Notes under the pieces: model-generated
What the model saw: only the letters and a program-made list of their open reading frames with translations
Databases searched by the model: none
What the model was told of the DNA's origin: nothing
Program-made: the position numbers and the translations under genes
Source of the DNA: Brevibacillus sp. JNUCC-41
Lineage (GTDB): Bacteria; Bacillota; Bacilli; Bacillales; DSM-1321
Direction of reading: 5' to 3'
Length of the DNA stretch: 64,000 bases
Assembly (NCBI RefSeq): GCF_014844095.1
Contig: NZ_CP062163.1
Coordinates: forward strand, 2,637,501-2,701,500
In this document: positions 9,440 to 18,488 of the stretch, piece after piece
How positions within the stretch are numbered: position 1 is the stretch's first letter
Layout of the letters: every line of letters begins with the position of its first letter

Positions 9440-9495
9440 GTGAAAAAATAGAAGGGTGCCCAGGGTGATTATTGATATCTGAAACTACTGAAATT
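9420..9495 (+). pseudogene. clpP remnant: seven codons then stop, decayed beyond
   Basis: ATG at 9420 begins MTTIPYV exactly as in the intact clpP, but a TGA follows. The next 50 bases (AGAAGGGTGCCCAGGG…TTATTGATATCTG) still resemble the intact gene's region for [14 protein letters not shown] with indels. After that similarity fades. It is the stump of a tandem clpP duplication. Confidence 0.7.
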
Positions 9496-9613
9496 CTTTT
9501 TGAAAAGGGCTGAGAAAAGGATTTTGGATGTCTACCTTTTCTGGATAGTCCATCCATTTAATATGTTAAAATAAATATTATCTAACATTATCAATATCTT
9601 GGAGGAAGTTTCT

Positions 9614-10201
9614 ATGAAGAAAACGCAAAAGGTTTTACTTATTAGTGGAATCTTTGTTGGGGCATTATTCGGGTTGGGGATTGCTTCCTTTAAAATCATG
9701 GAAAACTCCAATGATTACGAAAAAGCACAACTGGAGATTGAAGCCAGGGAAACCAAAGAACAAATTGAAAGAGAAAGAGAGGATGTGAAAATCAAAGCCC
9801 AAAGGGAAGCGAAAGCTAAAGCGGCGGAACTTGAAGCGAAAACAGCCATATATGATGGGATTGAATTTGAAACAGGACTTGATGGAGACTCAACCGAAAC
9901 GGAAGTCATGGACGTCATGCATAAAATGACTCATCAAAAAGTTCGATCGCAAGATAAATGGGGAGCTATACCGATGTCCCCTAAGATTATAGAAGAGGTT
10001 TATAAAATAGTGGATTTAAGTGATTTTCAGCATAGAGATAGATTACTCGGCATTGCTGCCAGGTGGCGGGACTTTAATTTTAGCACGATCGTTCAGGACC
10101 ATAACTTCTTTTGGGAAGACAAAGAAGGCACCGTTGGAAAAGCCCATGGCACATTAAGTGCGGCAGAAGAGATTGAATTCATTGAAGTGAATTTTAAGTG
10201 A
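9614..10201 (+). CDS. DUF6241-like membrane-anchored protein
   Basis: N-terminal membrane helix (LLISGIFVGALFGLGIASF, about residues 7-26), then a highly charged coiled coil at about 35-75 (EARETKEQIERERED, KAQREAKAKAAELEAK), then a globular domain containing MHKMTHQKVRSQDKWGAIPM and HRDRLLGIAARWRDFNFS. The C-terminal pattern resembles the DUF6241 family of Bacillus. Function unknown. Start is ATG 9614, with GGAGGAAG eight bases upstream. Monocistronic, ending before a bidirectional hairpin. Confidence 0.7.
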   Translation: MKKTQKVLLISGIFVGALFGLGIASFKIMENSNDYEKAQLEIEARETKEQIEREREDVKIKAQREAKAKAAELEAKTAIYDGIEFETGLDGDSTETEVMDVMHKMTHQKVRSQDKWGAIPMSPKIIEEVYKIVDLSDFQHRDRLLGIAARWRDFNFSTIVQDHNFFWEDKEGTVGKAHGTLSAAEEIEFIEVNFK

Positions 10202-10268
10202 GGCCATTTGCAGGGAAGTACTGAATATATCAAAGGGCGAGTTGATAAGATCTGTTCAATAAAGAAAA

Positions 10269-10316
10269 CACTTAAACCTCCTGCAATAAGGCCAGTTCCT
10301 CAGGAGGTTTGAGTGT
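10269..10316. terminator. Bidirectional terminator between convergent genes
   Basis: ACTTAAACCTCCTG pairs with CAGGAGGTTTGAGT around a 17-nt loop. T-rich sequence follows on both strands. Confidence 0.75.
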
Positions 10317-10386
10317 TTACAATTCAACTCAGTCATTCGCTTATGGGGAAGTCAAGCAATGGAACCTTTCATTCTATACATGAGTT

Positions 10387-11280
10387 TTATTTCTTAATAA
10401 TTAGTTTGCTAGACTCGTTCTCCTTGTTTACGGGAACGTCTTTTCCTACTGTGACCCTGCGAACGACGCGGTGCTGGTCCCCGTAATCGGCAATAGCGTA
10501 ATGCTGCGTGGCTAGGTTATCCCAAATGACCACGTCCCCTTCACTCCATTGCCAACGCACGGTATTTTCTAAGCGCGTGACGTATGAATCGAAGATGCTT
10601 AATAATCTTTCAGATTCACTTGTTGTATATCCTTCCACTCTGCCGGCAAAGCCACCTAATAATAAATGTCTTTTTCCGGTTTCTGCGTGCACGTGAACGA
10701 CTGGGTGCCTTGTTTTATAAATGGTCGATTCGAATATATCACGATATTTCTTTTTAACCTCATCATCAATGTTTTCGGCTGGTTTGAATTGTGCATAATC
10801 ATATTCATTTGTATGGATCGCCCATAGTTCATCAGCTAAATTCTTCAATCCCTCAGGCAGGTCCTCATATGCTTTATTCGTATTTGCCCATACTGTATCG
10901 CCTCCAACATCAGGGATGGTTACACCTCTTAAAACAGAGTATTTGGGGACCTCTGGAACAAAAGTGACATCAGTATGCCAATGGTTTGCTTTAGCGCCCC
11001 GTTCGGAATCAAGTTCGAAAATATAGTTAGTGTTGTCTTTGACCGGTACTGTAGGATGCGCATAAGGTTCACCCAATAGTTTGGCAAATGCCTCTTGGCT
11101 GGCATCGTCCAAATGACTTTGACCCTTGAAGAATACGACTTTATGATCGTTTAACGCTTGTTTGATTTCATTGAAAATAGCTAAATCCAAGTCTCCGCTT
11201 AATTGGACTCCTTGAATTTCCGCACCAATCCTTCCTGCTACGGGTACCACTATTAATTGTTGTGTTTTAGTTTCCGTCAT
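10387..11280 (-). CDS. TauD/TfdA-family Fe(II)/2-oxoglutarate dioxygenase
   Basis: Oxygenolytic release of sulfite (taurine, alkanesulfonates) or sulfate (alkyl sulfates), using 2-oxoglutarate and O2. Metal ligands visible: His-x-Asp in NHWHTDVTF, and distal His in LATQHYAIAD followed by the 2OG-binding Arg in HRVVRRV. About 297 aa, normal for TauD. Start ATG 11280 with GGAGGAGA upstream; a TTG six bases earlier is less likely. It follows the ssuA-like gene by 30 bp on the same strand, so both are probably co-transcribed. Exact substrate cannot be read from the sequence; an AtsK-like alkylsulfatase is an alternative. Confidence 0.88.
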   Translation of the reverse strand: MTETKTQQLIVVPVAGRIGAEIQGVQLSGDLDLAIFNEIKQALNDHKVVFFKGQSHLDDASQEAFAKLLGEPYAHPTVPVKDNTNYIFELDSERGAKANHWHTDVTFVPEVPKYSVLRGVTIPDVGGDTVWANTNKAYEDLPEGLKNLADELWAIHTNEYDYAQFKPAENIDDEVKKKYRDIFESTIYKTRHPVVHVHAETGKRHLLLGGFAGRVEGYTTSESERLLSIFDSYVTRLENTVRWQWSEGDVVIWDNLATQHYAIADYGDQHRVVRRVTVGKDVPVNKENESSKLIIKK

Positions 11281-11310
11281 AATCAATCTCCTCCTATAAG
11301 GTATGTTTTT

Positions 11311-12300
11311 TTATTTTTTAAAGGCTGCATCAATGTATTCATTGTGGATCTGGTTTTTAAAATTAAATGATTTCTTGATATAACCCACACCAGCTAAAGT
11401 ATCGATTGATTCTTGTTGTGCCTTGATGGCATCATCGGTAAAGTAGATATTTGGTTCTTCAGCCGTTATTATTTTCTTGACTGTGCTCACAGGCAATTTA
11501 GTTTCTTTAGAATAAATTTCAGAGGCTTCATCTGGATTTGCAATTTGCCAATCGGCAGCTTTTTTATAAACCTTTAAATAGGCCTCGACAATTTCAGGAT
11601 GTGCTTTTGCAAATTCGTTACGTGCAATGATTGCACCAGGAGCTAATATTTTTTCTTTTACTTTAAGTGCGACTGCATTCCCTTTTTTAATATTATTAAG
11701 GTAATAAGGGTTCCATATCGCCCAGGCGTCCAATTGTTTGGTTTCAAAAGCGGATTGAGCATCATCCGGTTGTAAATTGATGAGTTTAATATCATCAATC
11801 GTTAAACCATGTGCTTTCAATGCCTTGATTAAATACACATGACCTGTTGTCCCGGAGGCAACACCGACCGTTTTTCCCTTTAAGTCTTCAATCTTCTTAA
11901 TGTCTCCTTCTGGCTGAGCCAGGATCCGGACAGATGACTCACCTCGACCCGTTTGTGCAATCACTTCAAATGGCAGATTCTTATCAATTCCGGCAATCAG
12001 TGCACCATCCCCTAAAAAAGATAGGTCAACCCGATTGGAAGCGAGGGATTCCAAAAGCGGGGGACCACTCGGGAATTCACTCCACTCGATTTGGGCATCC
12101 AGTTTAGAAAACTCTTCGTCGAACAATCCCTTTTCCTTTGCAATGACCAATGGCCCCATCTTTCCATTTAAGGCAATATGAACTTTAAGTGGATCACTTT
12201 TCCCGGAAGCCTTGCCGGCATCGGAATTGCAACCTGCCAATACAGCAATGCTAATGATGGCAAGCAATACGGCGGTTAACTTGTTACGGTATCCCTTCAT
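11311..12300 (-). CDS. ssuA: Aliphatic sulfonate ABC transporter, substrate-binding lipoprotein (SsuA-like)
   Basis: Captures sulfonates outside the membrane and delivers them to the permease. Lipoprotein signal peptide with lipobox LAGC (Cys24). The mature part is the SsuA/NMT1-type binding fold: KGLFDEEF, LASNRVDLSFLGDGA, LKGKTVGVASGTTGH, QLDAWAIWNPYY. About 329 aa, as expected. AAAAAAGGAGGG precedes the ATG. Divergent from the matching ATPase and permease genes, with a hairpin in the leader. Confidence 0.88.
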   Translation of the reverse strand: MKGYRNKLTAVLLAIISIAVLAGCNSDAGKASGKSDPLKVHIALNGKMGPLVIAKEKGLFDEEFSKLDAQIEWSEFPSGPPLLESLASNRVDLSFLGDGALIAGIDKNLPFEVIAQTGRGESSVRILAQPEGDIKKIEDLKGKTVGVASGTTGHVYLIKALKAHGLTIDDIKLINLQPDDAQSAFETKQLDAWAIWNPYYLNNIKKGNAVALKVKEKILAPGAIIARNEFAKAHPEIVEAYLKVYKKAADWQIANPDEASEIYSKETKLPVSTVKKIITAEEPNIYFTDDAIKAQQESIDTLAGVGYIKKSFNFKNQIHNEYIDAAFKK

Positions 12301-12351
12301 GAATTCCCTCCTTTTTTATTACACTTACCTCATCTGGATAGTCAGATTAAT

Positions 12352-12402
12352 GACAAAAAGAGATTCAACGAAGAGTATGCAGGGTTACTCTCCATTGAAT
12401 CT
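12352..12402 (-). promoter_or_regulatory. Leader hairpin/terminator upstream of ssuA
   Basis: On the minus strand, AGATTCAATGGAGAGTAA… pairs with …TACTCTTCGTTGAATCT (12361-12402) and is followed by CTTTTTGTC. It looks like an intrinsic terminator 50-100 bp before the ssuA start codon, so premature termination may regulate this operon. Confidence 0.6.
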
Positions 12403-12546
12403 CCGGTAGTCCAGTTGATTCACATGACCTATATTTAATTGGTTTTTTGTGAAGCGGATTTGTGTATGAATGCATCTTATCAGGTGTTAGAATAATCTGT
12501 CAATTCCTTTTTTAATTAATCCGATAAAATAAATTGGTATTGAGTG

Positions 12547-12575
12547 TTGATTATAAATAATCGATAAGTTAATAT
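12547..12575 (+). promoter_or_regulatory. Possible sigma-A promoter for ssuB
   Basis: TTGATT (12547-12552), 17-bp spacer, TAATAT (12570-12575), about 30 bp before the leader hairpin. Confidence 0.4.
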
Positions 12576-12604
12576 AAAATGAAATATAGAATCGACTAGT
12601 TAAC

Positions 12605-12660
12605 TAGAGATTCAGCAAAGGGACAATATGTGCCTTATTGCTGGATCTCTATTCTTTTTA
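12605..12660 (+). promoter_or_regulatory. Leader hairpin/terminator upstream of ssuB
   Basis: AGAGATTCAGCAA pairs with TTGCTGGATCTCT around a 27-nt loop, followed by ATTCTTTTTATTT. Ends about 20 bp before the ssuB start. Shaped like an attenuator and sharing the GAGATTCA element with the divergent leader. Confidence 0.6.
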
Positions 12661-12680
12661 TTTGAGAAAGGGTGAGGTTA

Positions 12681-13448
12681 TTGGTAGCGATGTTAGAAAT
12701 GAATCATGTAAGCAAAACATTTAAGAATGATAATGAAAGTGTCCATGTTTTGGATAATTTAAATCTGCACGTAAAAAATGGTGAGTTCGTCACCATCATT
12801 GGTCCGAGCGGCTGCGGGAAAAGTACATTATTAAAGCTGATCGCAGGACTTGATTCAGACTTTGACGGCACGATCATAGCAGGGGATCATCCGGTTAGCG
12901 CCCCTTCTAAAGAACGTGGTTTCATTTTTCAGGAGCACCGCTTATTTCCATGGCTGAATGTGGAGAAAAATATTGCAGGTAACCTTCCATTAAAAAAAAC
13001 GGACATTAGAAAAAGGGTGGACGCTTTAATTTCACTTGTTAAGCTAAAAGGATTTGAAAAGGCGTATCCACGCCAATTATCCGGTGGAATGTCGCAGCGT
13101 GTTGCCATTGCCAGGGCCTTATTACGTAATCCTGAAGTTTTATTGCTGGATGAGCCATTCGGTGCATTGGATGCTTTCACGCGAACGCATCTTCAAGAGG
13201 CTTTACTAGAAATATGGGAGAGGAATATGACAACGATGGTGCTTGTCACCCATGATATTGATGAATCCATCTTTTTATCGAGCAAAGTGGTAGTCATGGA
13301 GGCAAAGCCTGGACGGATTAAAGCTATCGTTCCAATCGATTTACCATATCCAAGAACTCGAACAAGCAAAGCGTTCCAGGAATTCAGGACTGTCATTTTA
13401 ACCCAACTTGATCATCATCCGGAAGAAAGGGAAGATTGGAGCATTTAA
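12681..13448 (+). CDS. ssuB: Sulfonate ABC transporter ATP-binding protein (SsuB-like)
   Basis: Energises import. Walker [11 protein letters not shown]-loop [12 protein letters not shown] signature LSGGMSQR, Walker B VLLLDEP and switch His in VTHDIDES are all intact. About 255 aa, matching the SsuB/TauB/NitT ATPase group. Start uncertain: TTG 12681 fits the AAAGGGTGA site best; GTG 12672 and ATG 12690 are alternatives. Followed after 31 bp by the permease gene. The substrate is inferred from the neighbouring dioxygenase and binding protein, since nitrate, taurine and sulfonate ATPases look alike. Confidence 0.88.
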   Translation: MVAMLEMNHVSKTFKNDNESVHVLDNLNLHVKNGEFVTIIGPSGCGKSTLLKLIAGLDSDFDGTIIAGDHPVSAPSKERGFIFQEHRLFPWLNVEKNIAGNLPLKKTDIRKRVDALISLVKLKGFEKAYPRQLSGGMSQRVAIARALLRNPEVLLLDEPFGALDAFTRTHLQEALLEIWERNMTTMVLVTHDIDESIFLSSKVVVMEAKPGRIKAIVPIDLPYPRTRTSKAFQEFRTVILTQLDHHPEEREDWSI

Positions 13449-13479
13449 TTAATTTTTGAAAAAAGGAAGGATGAAAAAT

Positions 13480-14304
13480 ATGTCTACACAGACCGTTGCT
13501 CAAAACAAGTCGCTTGTCATGAGGAAAACGAAAAAACAATCCAAACTTGCCAAATCAGCATTGCGGGGTTCGTTCCTTCCTGTTGTCGTGTTGATTGCAT
13601 GGCAATCATTAGGTTCGGTTGGCATCCTGCCTGCTCAATTATTCTCATCTCCTTTATTGATCGTCACGACTTTCATTGATCTCGTTCGGTCAGGGGAAAT
13701 GGGCATGCATTTACAAATCAGTTTAACGCGGGCTCTTCTTGGCTTTGCATTAGGTGGTTTTTTAGGCTTATTGCTAGGAGTCATCGTGGGCATGCAAAAA
13801 AAATCCGAAGAATATCTTAATCCGAGCATTCAAATGTTACGAACGGTTCCTTTACTTGCGATTACCCCTTTATTCATTATGTGGTTCGGGTTTGGTGAAC
13901 TATCCAAAGTGCTGCTTATTGCTTTAGGTGCTTTTTTTCCTCTATATTTACAAACTTTTTTGGGCCTTCGGAATGTGGATAAAAAACTATACGATGTTGC
14001 CAGAATCTTAGAGTTTAGCCGTCTGGAACAAATAACGAAGCTCATGATTCCGGCAGCTTTGCCAAACATATTGCTTGGTATCCGTTTAGCCTTAAGTGCG
14101 GCTTGGATGTGCCTGGTCGTAGCTGAATTGTTGGGTGCGGATAGAGGAGTGGGCTTCATGATCCAGGATGCCCGTTCATTCATGCAGACGGACGTCGTAT
14201 TCGTAGGCATCATCATTTTTGCCGTCGCTGGCAAAATCTCCGATTCGTTTGTCCGCTTTTTAGAAAATCATTTACTGAAATGGCAAGATAGTTTTAAAGC
14301 CTAA
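13480..14304 (+). CDS. ssuC: Sulfonate ABC transporter permease (SsuC-like)
   Basis: Membrane channel with about six helices, including a BPD-type EAA loop near VARILEFSRLEQITKLMIPAA that docks the ATPase. The N-terminal 30 residues are basic and cytoplasmic. About 274 aa. Start is ATG 13480 because AAGGAAGG lies eight bases upstream; TTG 13456 and ATG 13471 precede or abut that site. A terminator follows directly. The binding protein that completes the transporter is on the divergent transcript. Confidence 0.87.
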   Translation: MSTQTVAQNKSLVMRKTKKQSKLAKSALRGSFLPVVVLIAWQSLGSVGILPAQLFSSPLLIVTTFIDLVRSGEMGMHLQISLTRALLGFALGGFLGLLLGVIVGMQKKSEEYLNPSIQMLRTVPLLAITPLFIMWFGFGELSKVLLIALGAFFPLYLQTFLGLRNVDKKLYDVARILEFSRLEQITKLMIPAALPNILLGIRLALSAAWMCLVVAELLGADRGVGFMIQDARSFMQTDVVFVGIIIFAVAGKISDSFVRFLENHLLKWQDSFKA

Positions 14305-14307
14305 TTG

Positions 14308-14346
14308 AAAAGGATGACCGCTCGGTTTTGGGAGGTCATCCTTTTT
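14308..14346 (+). terminator. Terminator after ssuC
   Basis: AAAAGGATGACC…GGTCATCCTTTTTC hairpin with T-run. Confidence 0.85.
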
Positions 14347-14365
14347 CTTGTTTGGTAATGTTTGT

Positions 14366-15592
14366 TTAATCTATTTCTCTATGTAAGGGCAAATAAATGG
14401 TGAAGGATGTCCCTTTGTTCAATTCGCTCTGCACCACGATTTTCCCTTTGTATTTTTGAACGATGGAATAACAAACGGTCAGTCCGATACCTGTTCCCCT
14501 GTCTTTAAGCGAATAAAAAGGGGTACCGAGTATTTCAAGCTGTTTTTTGGAGAGGCCCATTCCTGTATCCGTTATTCGTATTTTTGCCATAGTGCCTTCC
14601 TGCCCTGTTTCCACTTTGATGAATCCGGGATTGTTCATTGACTCAATTCCATTTTTTATGATATTGACCAGTATCTGTTTAAGCTCGATGGGACTCATGT
14701 TAATGTGCAGGTCGTCACGGAAATCCAAGAGAAAGCCTATGTTTCGATTATTGGCGAAACTCGTTAATAGATCGGAAATCTTTTGGATCTCGAAATTTAA
14801 AGGAATGACCTCTACATTATCCGTTTGCGGTTTTGCCAAAGACAAATAATCATTGATTATCACTTGGGTATATTCGAGTTCTGTGAGTATGGTCTGTACA
14901 TAAAATTTTTCCGTTTCATTCAGTTCCTTCTCTTGGTCCAATAACTGGGCAAACCCTTTCACGACTGTAATCGGATTACGTATCTCATGTGCAATGGTGG
15001 CAGCGAGCTGTCCGATTGAGTTCAGTTGCTTGGCCTGCTGTATTTCCTTGTGAAATGCATTTGTGGATTCGACCCTATTATTGGTTCCTATGAATACGAA
15101 TACCAATATGATTTGTATGGCGATAAAATTAAGCGTGTTGCCGAAACTATCCAAAGCGACATATTCATAAGTGTTTTGAAGATCCGTTTTTGAAATGATC
15201 AAGATGGAAGCGGGACCTAATATGAAATTTAAAGTGGCGACAATATAAAACCCGATTTTATCAAAGAGAAAAATGGGAATCAAGGGTGCTAAAGAAAATA
15301 AAGCCAACATGATTGCGGTATTTGGGAATATCAAGAATTTTCCATATAAATAAACAGTAATTAAGAAAATGAATAGGGTTTTATAAAAATTGACTTCAGT
15401 TTTTAAGTAAAATAACAGAGAAATTATCATCCCCGATATTAAAATGACCTGCAATATCATCTCGTAGGGATTATCTTTCCAACTTATAGGTGATACTGAA
15501 ATCCCAACTAATAGTAAAAGGGATATCATTGCCATGAATGCTTTCAGTATAAATCGGTGTTTGTTTTGATAATATTGATAATTTTTTAACAT
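14366..15592 (-). CDS. Membrane sensor histidine kinase (KinB-like)
   Basis: Five to six membrane helices fill residues 15-180, with very short extracytoplasmic loops, as in sporulation kinase KinB. Then an HisKA H-box (ATIAHEIRNPITVVKGF), N-box (IIKNGIESM), G1 (DTGMGL) and G2 (GTGIGLTV) of the HATPase domain. 408 aa. AAGGGGAATT precedes the ATG. No response regulator is next to it, which fits an orphan kinase feeding a phosphorelay (Spo0F in Bacillus). That partner is inferred, not seen. Confidence 0.85.
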   Translation of the reverse strand: MLKNYQYYQNKHRFILKAFMAMISLLLLVGISVSPISWKDNPYEMILQVILISGMIISLLFYLKTEVNFYKTLFIFLITVYLYGKFLIFPNTAIMLALFSLAPLIPIFLFDKIGFYIVATLNFILGPASILIISKTDLQNTYEYVALDSFGNTLNFIAIQIILVFVFIGTNNRVESTNAFHKEIQQAKQLNSIGQLAATIAHEIRNPITVVKGFAQLLDQEKELNETEKFYVQTILTELEYTQVIINDYLSLAKPQTDNVEVIPLNFEIQKISDLLTSFANNRNIGFLLDFRDDLHINMSPIELKQILVNIIKNGIESMNNPGFIKVETGQEGTMAKIRITDTGMGLSKKQLEILGTPFYSLKDRGTGIGLTVCYSIVQKYKGKIVVQSELNKGTSFTIYLPLHREID

Positions 15593-15903
15593 AATTCCCC
15601 TTAATATTAATATTCTGTTTGTTTGTTTAATAGTAATATGATACTAGTTTTTTGTAAATCAGAAAAAGATAGGTGTTGCCATCGATATTTTTTCTATATA
15701 GTACCGGAAGGGGAGGTCAAGGAGTTAGGAACATATCTATCCATGCTCACTTAGTATGTCAACATTGGCACATCTGATCTAATATATGGGTTTTATTGGG
15801 GTTGTTTTTGGTTTAGTATGGATGTGTAAGACTTAAAGAACAAGCCCTAATGGGGATGAACGATAAAGAAATCGATAAAGACTGCGAAGAATGGAGTTAA
15901 GTA
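15593..15903. other. Intergenic region, no gene supported
   Basis: Contains the upstream region of the kinase gene. A frame ending at 15900 (…MGMNDKEIDKDCEEWS, ATG near 15850) has no ribosome binding site and is not called. Confidence 0.4.
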
Positions 15904-16068
15904 ATGAGATTATGGAAATATTTGGTTGTTGGTATTTGGGTGACTGTTTTTTTCTACTATTTCAATATGTACATGCCAAGAAACTTTTTATATTTTCTTA
16001 TTGGATTACCAGCATCCATGTTTAGCACGTTTTTCATTTATGATTTTTTTAGAAAGAGAGGCTTTTAG
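15904..16068 (+). CDS. Small membrane protein, 54 aa
   Basis: ATG 15904 behind ATGGAGTTAAGTA gives a 54-residue protein with two hydrophobic helices (LVVGIWVTVFFYYF and FLYFLIGLPASMFSTFFIYDF) separated by NMYMPRN, and a basic C-terminus (RKRGF). No family recognised. The consistent hydrophobic pattern and correctly spaced ribosome binding site argue for a real gene. A frame of unknown meaning ends just upstream. Confidence 0.55.
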   Translation: MRLWKYLVVGIWVTVFFYYFNMYMPRNFLYFLIGLPASMFSTFFIYDFFRKRGF

Positions 16069-16211
16069 CGGGTTTATGAATGCACGTGGGTAATTGTTTG
16101 ATAGGTTATTTTACTCATTTTTACTAAAATATGATTTCTTTACATTATATTAGCTGTAGATTCACATTCCCCTTTTAAAATGATGGTAATAATAGGAGGG
16201 GGAGAGGGAAA

Positions 16212-17141
16212 ATGAAAAGGAATATAAAGAAATTCGGCTTTTGTATGATGAGTGCGGCCTTTATATTGCAAGCTACTTCAATGGGGGTCTCTGCTGCAAA
16301 TGGAAATCATTCCAATTCATCTATTTATGAGAAGAAAATCGTGAATATTGCACATCGAGGAGCTTCTGGTCATGCACCTGAACATACCATTCCAGCTTAT
16401 CAATTGGGAGAACAAATGAAAGGTGACTACATAGAAATCGATCTTCAGATGACCAAGGATGGAAGATTGATAGCCATGCATGATGAAAAGGTGGATCGTA
16501 CAACGAATGGTACAGGACTGGTGAAGGATTTAACGCTGGCAGAAATCAAGAAACTGGATGCCGGTTCATGGTTCAATGAACAAAATCCACAATTGGCAAA
16601 GGAGGTATATGAAGGGGTAAAGGTTCCCACTCTTGAAGAAGTCTTTAAGAAGTTCGGAAAGCAGGCCAATTACTATATCGAAACAAAGTCCCCTGAAGTA
16701 TATCCAGGAATGGAAGAAGAACTTCTGCAGGTTCTAGAAGAATATAAAATGGTGGATTCAAAAGGCCGTACCAAGAATATATTAATACAATCGTTCAGTA
16801 AAGAAAGCCTTATGAAGGTTCATGACATGAATCCAAAGTTACCGCTTGTGCAACTCTATTCTTATAAGAACCCAGCAACCATTTCCGATGAAGAATTGGA
16901 ATCCGTTAAGGAATATGCAATTGGCGTTGGCCCGAACTTCAATAAGGTTGACGGACAATATGTGAAGATGGTTCGCAGTCATGACCTTCAATTCCATCCA
17001 TATACAGTAAATGATAGAGCGGATATGAAAAAGGCTCTTGAATGGGGTGCAACGGGGCTGTTCACTAATTATCCTGATGTATTCAGCGAGGTACTAAGAG
17101 AGTACAAGCATGATAATCACGATGAAAATGGGAGTTTATAA
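16212..17141 (+). CDS. glpQ: Secreted glycerophosphodiester phosphodiesterase (GlpQ-like)
   Basis: Releases glycerol 3-phosphate from glycerophosphodiesters or teichoic acid chains outside the cell. Signal peptide (FCMMSAAFILQATSMGVSA, cleavage near residue 29). GDPD catalytic motifs AHRGASGHAPEHT, YIEIDLQMTKDG, AMHDEKVDRTTNGTG and YYIETKSPEVYPG. 309 aa. GGAGGGGGAGAGGG lies before the ATG. Monocistronic with a following terminator. No Pho-box was identified, so phosphate control is only possible by analogy with B. subtilis GlpQ. Confidence 0.9.
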   Translation: MKRNIKKFGFCMMSAAFILQATSMGVSAANGNHSNSSIYEKKIVNIAHRGASGHAPEHTIPAYQLGEQMKGDYIEIDLQMTKDGRLIAMHDEKVDRTTNGTGLVKDLTLAEIKKLDAGSWFNEQNPQLAKEVYEGVKVPTLEEVFKKFGKQANYYIETKSPEVYPGMEEELLQVLEEYKMVDSKGRTKNILIQSFSKESLMKVHDMNPKLPLVQLYSYKNPATISDEELESVKEYAIGVGPNFNKVDGQYVKMVRSHDLQFHPYTVNDRADMKKALEWGATGLFTNYPDVFSEVLREYKHDNHDENGSL

Positions 17142-17168
17142 GGTTACTATATAATTGCTTCATATGTG

Positions 17169-17195
17169 AGTCCCGGTTTTCCGGGGCTTTTTTTG
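17169..17195 (+). terminator. Terminator after glpQ
   Basis: AGTCCCGG/CCGGGGCT stem followed by a T-run. Confidence 0.85.
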
Positions 17196-17299
17196 TATTG
17201 AAGGGCATTTGATTAGTGGGGAAATTGGGTGGTCTTAGGCTTAGCGGTCTTTTTTGACGGGTATAACAAATGTATTAAAAATATTTTAGGAGGTTGATT

Positions 17300-18439
17300 A
17301 TGAAAGCTGTCACTTTTCAAGGAGCAAAAGAGATACAGGTAAAACAAGTTGAAGATCCGAAACTGCAGCAAAAGGATGATATCATCGTCCGAGTGACTTC
17401 AACGGCTATTTGCGGATCCGATCTCCATATATATCAGGGTGCTTTGCCCACGCATAAGGATTATGTCATTGGCCATGAACCGATGGGCATCGTTGAAGAA
17501 GTGGGTTCGGGAGTAACGAAGGTGAAAAAAGGGGACAGGGTTGTCCTGCCTTTTAACATTTCTTGTGGGCACTGTTATTATTGTGAACATGATATGGAGA
17601 GCCAATGTGATAATTCCAACCCAAATGAAGCGGTGGATACAGGCGGATACTTCGGTTTTACGGAACGATATGGGAACTATCTAGGCGGACAGGCTGAATA
17701 TTTAAGGGTCCCATATGGAAACTTCATGCCGTTTGTCATACCAGAGTCATGTGAGCTTGAAGATGAAGCACTATTGTTCATGTCCGATGTGCTGCCAACC
17801 GCATATTGGAGTGTAGAGAATGCTGGCGTCAAGAAAGATGATACGGTAGCGGTGCTTGGCTGTGGGCCGATAGGCTTGATGGCTCAGAAGTTCGCTTGGA
17901 TGAAAGGCGCAAAAAGGGTCATTGCAATCGACAATCTTCCTTATAGGCTCAATAAGGCAAAACAGATGAATAAGGTTGAGGCGTATAACTTCGACGAGTA
18001 TAACGATATGGGCAGCTACATTAAGGAAATCACTTCAGGCGGGGCCGATGTGGTCATCGATTGTGTGGGTATGGACGGCAAGAAATCAACGATCGAGGCG
18101 ATTGAGCAAAAGCTGAAACTTCAGGGCGGAACGTTAAGCGCGATCGAGATTGCACTTAACGGCGTACGTAAATTCGGTACGATCCAACTGACTGGCGTAT
18201 ACGGATCCAAATATAACATGTTCCCATTAGGCAATTTATTTGAAAGGAACATTAACCTGAAAATGGGGCAAGCACCTGTCATTCACTACATGCCAAAGCT
18301 TTTTGATGAAATCACGGATGGAAAGTTCGACCCTACGGAAATCATATCCCATAAAGTCCCTCTCGAAAAAGCGAGTGAAGCTTATCAAATCTTTAACGAT
18401 CACGAAGATGAATGCATTAAAGTGGTGTTAAAGCCTTAA
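17300..18439 (+). CDS. Zinc-dependent alcohol dehydrogenase, formaldehyde-dehydrogenase-like
   Basis: NAD(P)-dependent medium-chain dehydrogenase. Catalytic zinc ligands Cys38 (AICGSDLH) and His59-Glu60 (GHEPMG). Structural-zinc cysteines in [15 protein letters not shown]. Rossmann motif GCGPIGLMA. At 379 aa it is longer than typical ADH (about 340) and carries the inserted [18 protein letters not shown] segment of the glutathione-independent formaldehyde dehydrogenase branch. AGGAGG precedes ATG 17300. Single-gene unit with its own terminator. Actual alcohol or aldehyde substrate unknown. Confidence 0.85.
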   Translation: MKAVTFQGAKEIQVKQVEDPKLQQKDDIIVRVTSTAICGSDLHIYQGALPTHKDYVIGHEPMGIVEEVGSGVTKVKKGDRVVLPFNISCGHCYYCEHDMESQCDNSNPNEAVDTGGYFGFTERYGNYLGGQAEYLRVPYGNFMPFVIPESCELEDEALLFMSDVLPTAYWSVENAGVKKDDTVAVLGCGPIGLMAQKFAWMKGAKRVIAIDNLPYRLNKAKQMNKVEAYNFDEYNDMGSYIKEITSGGADVVIDCVGMDGKKSTIEAIEQKLKLQGGTLSAIEIALNGVRKFGTIQLTGVYGSKYNMFPLGNLFERNINLKMGQAPVIHYMPKLFDEITDGKFDPTEIISHKVPLEKASEAYQIFNDHEDECIKVVLKP

Positions 18440-18451
18440 TCTTAAGCTTAT

Positions 18452-18488
18452 AAAAAGTCCAATGCATGGAGTTGCATTGGACTTTTTG
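18452..18488 (+). terminator. Terminator after the alcohol dehydrogenase
   Basis: AAAAAGTCCAATGCA…TGCATTGGACTTTTT, a long perfect stem. Confidence 0.9.

Noticed and set aside
12301..12680. S-box (SAM) or T-box riboswitch in the sulfonate divergent region
   Set aside because: The conserved S-box and T-box core strings are absent; only terminator-like hairpins are present.
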